A stretch of 23,335 nt of DNA, from contig CAMBJF010000015.1 of assembly GCA_945867875.1 (NCBI GenBank), positions 1 to 23,335 on the forward strand, in the 5' to 3' direction. This DNA comes from an uncultured Ruminococcus sp. (lineage in GTDB: Bacteria > Bacillota > Clostridia > Oscillospirales > Ruminococcaceae). Under the pieces are notes generated by a model, which was not told where the DNA came from, did not search any database, and saw only the letters and a program-made list of their open reading frames with translations. The position numbers and the translations under genes were made by a program. Shown piece by piece: positions 21,558-23,335 of the stretch. Within the stretch, counting starts at the first letter, position 1; each line of letters begins with the position of its first letter.

Positions 21558-23003
21558 TTAATATGCCTTGCCCCAGTAAACCATATACTTGGCAGGCTTG
21601 CCGCAGCATACGCACTTGTCGGAAAGCTGCTCCTGGTCGAAAGGAATGCATCTTGAACCAACGCCTGTCTTTTCCTTTACCTCGTCCTCGCAGGCTTCCT
21701 CGCCGCACCACATAGCCTTGATAAATCCGTCGCCGTTCTTTTCGAGAGCTTCGGTTATCTCGTCCATTGTCACGCAGGAATATGTGCGTCTCTCACGGTT
21801 TTCGAGAGCCGCCTGATAAAGCCCGTCGTGGACTTCCTTGAGCTTGGTCTTGACAGTCTCAGCAAGTCCCTCAAGGGAAACAAAGCTCTTCTCTCTGTTG
21901 TGACGGGTAACGATAACGCACTGATTCTGCTCAATGTCCTTGGGACCAATCTCAATACGTACAGGAACACCCTTCATCTCATACTCGGCAAACTTCCAGC
22001 CGGGGCTGTTGTCGCTGTCATCGACCTTCACACGGATACCCGCAGCCTTAAGAGCCTCGGCAACCTCATTAGCCTTTTCAAGAACGCCCTCCTTGAACTG
22101 CTGAATGGGCACGATAACTGCCTGAATGGGAGCGACCGCAGGAGGAAGAACAAGACCGTTGTTGTCGCCGTGGGTCATAATAACAGCACCGATAAGACGT
22201 GTTGTAACGCCCCAAGAGGTCTGATGAGGATAAACCTTCTTGTTGTCCTTGTCGGTGTACATAATGTCGAAAGCCTTTGCAAAGCCGTCGCCGAAGTAGT
22301 GAGACGTACCTGCCTGAAGAGCCTTACCGTCGTGCATAAGAGCTTCAATGGCATATGTGGAAACAGCGCCCGCAAACTTGTCGCTCTCAGTCTTTCTGCC
22401 TTTTACAACAGGCATAGCAAGGCTTTCCTCGCAGAACTGCGCATACACGTTCAGCATACGCTCAGTCTCCGCAATAGCCTCCTCAGCAGTAGCGTGAATG
22501 GTGTGACCCTCCTGCCAGAGGAACTCTCTTGAACGGAGGAAAGGACGGGTGGTCTTTTCCCATCTTACAACGCTTACCCACTGATTGTACAGCTTGGGCA
22601 GGTCTCTGTAAGAATGAATGATATTTGAGTAATGCTCGCAGAAAAGTGTTTCGGAGGTGGGGCGGACACAAAGTCTGTCCTCCAGCTTCTCGCTGCCGCC
22701 GTGAGTTACCCAAGCAACCTCGGGAGCGAAGCCCTCAACGTGATCCTTTTCCTTCTGCAAAAGGCTCTCGGGAATGAACATAGGCATACAAACATTCTCG
22801 TGGCCTGTAGCCTTGAACATACCGTCAAGTATGCGCTGGATATTCTCCCAGATAGCATAGCCGTAGGGTCTTATTACCATACAGCCCTTAACGCTTGTGT
22901 ATTCTGTAAGCTCAGCTTTCTTGCATATGTCGGTGTACCACTTTGCAAAATCCTCGTCCATAGAGGTAATGGCGTCCACCATTTTCTTGTTATCCTTTGC
23001 CAT
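21558..23003 (-). CDS. proS: Prolyl-tRNA synthetase, short archaeal/eukaryal-type (ProS type 3)
   Basis: A 481-residue class II synthetase that charges tRNA-Pro. Motif 2 is visible at RWEKTTRPFLRSREFLWQEG (147-166) and motif 3 at SWGVTTRLIGAVIMTHGD (263-280). The anticodon-binding domain follows (about 290-390). The C-terminal zinc-type domain has C433, C438, C452 and C464/466/467, and the chain ends in Tyr as is typical of this form. The editing INS domain of long bacterial ProRS is absent, so mischarged Ala would need another editing factor. AAAGGAG lies about ten bases before the ATG. Its own promoter and leader are upstream. Confidence 0.98.
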   Translation of the reverse strand: MAKDNKKMVDAITSMDEDFAKWYTDICKKAELTEYTSVKGCMVIRPYGYAIWENIQRILDGMFKATGHENVCMPMFIPESLLQKEKDHVEGFAPEVAWVTHGGSEKLEDRLCVRPTSETLFCEHYSNIIHSYRDLPKLYNQWVSVVRWEKTTRPFLRSREFLWQEGHTIHATAEEAIAETERMLNVYAQFCEESLAMPVVKGRKTESDKFAGAVSTYAIEALMHDGKALQAGTSHYFGDGFAKAFDIMYTDKDNKKVYPHQTSWGVTTRLIGAVIMTHGDNNGLVLPPAVAPIQAVIVPIQQFKEGVLEKANEVAEALKAAGIRVKVDDSDNSPGWKFAEYEMKGVPVRIEIGPKDIEQNQCVIVTRHNREKSFVSLEGLAETVKTKLKEVHDGLYQAALENRERRTYSCVTMDEITEALEKNGDGFIKAMWCGEEACEDEVKEKTGVGSRCIPFDQEQLSDKCVCCGKPAKYMVYWGKAY

Positions 23004-23066
23004 ATCGGTAAAACTCCTTTATTTATAGATGTATTGTAACGGAAACCTCCGCAAATAGGTCAGTGT

Positions 23067-23123
23067 TTAAAAAATATCCCGCACCCTTTCGGGAAACAGC
23101 CCTGCAAAAAATATCATAAACAT
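23067..23123 (-). CDS. Possible 18-residue leader peptide upstream of proS
   Basis: A small ORF reading MFMIFFAGLFPERVRDIF inside the proS leader. A strong GGAGGAGG site (23133-23140) stands nine bases before its ATG, which favours real translation. A five-pair hairpin (TCCCG/CGGGA) followed by ATATTTTTT overlaps its end and resembles a weak attenuator. It holds only one proline codon, so classical proline-starvation attenuation is not obvious. Coding status is inference. Confidence 0.4.
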   Translation of the reverse strand: MFMIFFAGLFPERVRDIF

Positions 23124-23158
23124 AAAAAGCCGCCTCCTCCGTGAATAAATACAGTATT

Positions 23159-23187
23159 ATTATATCACACCCGCAGATTTATTGCAA
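23159..23187 (-). promoter_or_regulatory. Promoter of proS
   Basis: Reading leftward: TTGCAA (23182-23187), 17 bases, TATAAT (23159-23164). The start near 23152 gives a leader of about 150 bases. No T-box signature was found in it. Bases 23149-23164 are identical to part of the PP2C promoter. Confidence 0.85.
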
Positions 23188-23221
23188 GAGTTTTCCGAAA
23201 TTTTGCATATTCCGTGTGTCC

Positions 23222-23250
23222 TTGACATTTTGACGGTTTGAGATTATAAT
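23222..23250 (+). promoter_or_regulatory. Perfect-consensus plus-strand promoter at the right edge
   Basis: TTGACA (23222-23227), 17 bases, TATAAT (23245-23250). Transcription would start near 23257 and leave the window to the right, divergently from proS. No coding start is visible in the remaining 78 bases. Confidence 0.9.
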
Positions 23251-23280
23251 TATAAAAACATTATTTGCTTTGACCCTACC

Positions 23281-23313
23281 GACAAACCTGTTACTGTTTG
23301 TCAAGCCTTTTTT
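23281..23313 (+). other. Inverted repeat with a nearby T run downstream of the right-edge promoter
   Basis: GACAAAC pairs with GTTTGTC (seven pairs, loop eight), then AAGCC, then six T. The T run is five bases away from the stem, so it is not a canonical terminator. It may be an attenuator, an operator palindrome for a regulator, or the end of a short RNA. Confidence 0.5.
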
Positions 23314-23335
23314 AGAAAAAATTGAAAAGAAAATT

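Noticed and set aside
23004..23152. T-box riboswitch ahead of proS
   Set aside because: The leader is too short and AAAGGGTGCGGG only partly resembles the T-box core; no specifier stem was found.
1..23335. CRISPR arrays, tRNA/rRNA genes, insertion sequences, prophage or defence genes
   Set aside because: No spaced direct repeats, tRNA-like cloverleafs, transposase or phage-like proteins were seen on either strand.

Overview
The window looks like a metagenome or draft-genome contig from a low-to-mid GC Gram-positive anaerobe of the class Clostridia, most likely near Ruminococcus/Oscillospiraceae. That placement is inference. It rests on the S10-spc-alpha gene order with a KOW-domain gene between map and infA, zinc-type S14 and L36, a zinc-lid adenylate kinase, ThyX, the short archaeal/eukaryal-type ProS, a SpoVAC protein, strong AGGAGG ribosome binding sites and sigma-A type promoters with 17-base spacers. 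The first 45 bases are not biological: they are the end of an Illumina P5 oligo, an i5 index and the Nextera transposase adapter, so the contig really begins at base 46 inside thyX.

Layout. Bases 46-1573 (minus strand) hold a two-gene unit: a cysteine-cluster/GNAT acetyltransferase fusion followed by thyX, which is cut off by the contig end. Bases 1678-2118 (plus) hold an orphan spoVAC. It is convergent with a PP2C-family phosphatase gene (2121-2879, minus) that has a clear promoter. Bases 3050-4430 (plus) hold a promoter, a soluble PocR-domain chemoreceptor-like protein, a YjfB-type small protein and a terminator.

Bases 4460-20928 (minus) are one long ribosomal protein cluster: rpsJ-rplC-rplD-rplW-rplB-rpsS-rplV-rpsC-rplP-rpmC-rpsQ, then rplN-rplX-rplE-rpsN-rpsH-rplF-rplR-rpsE-rpmD-rplO-secY-adk-map-KOW-infA-rpmJ-rpsM-rpsK-rpsD-rpoA-rplQ. 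It ends in a strong terminator. The cluster has a promoter with a roughly 325-base structured leader before rpsJ, and a second, perfect-consensus promoter with its own leader before rplN. The two leaders share a nearly identical 18-base box. Several intercistronic gaps of about 90-140 bases hold hairpins, including a perfect 12-bp stem between rplB and rpsS. Bases 21006-23335 hold an unidentified small acidic protein gene, proS with a promoter, a leader and a possible 18-codon leader ORF, and a divergent consensus promoter at the right edge.

The gene content is mainly core translation machinery (ribosomal proteins, IF1, SecY, Met aminopeptidase, RNA polymerase alpha, ProRS) and no wholly new protein system is evident. 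The least explained signals are RNA-level: the S10 leader with an internal terminator-like hairpin, the shared leader box, the intergenic hairpins, and the proS leader ORF.
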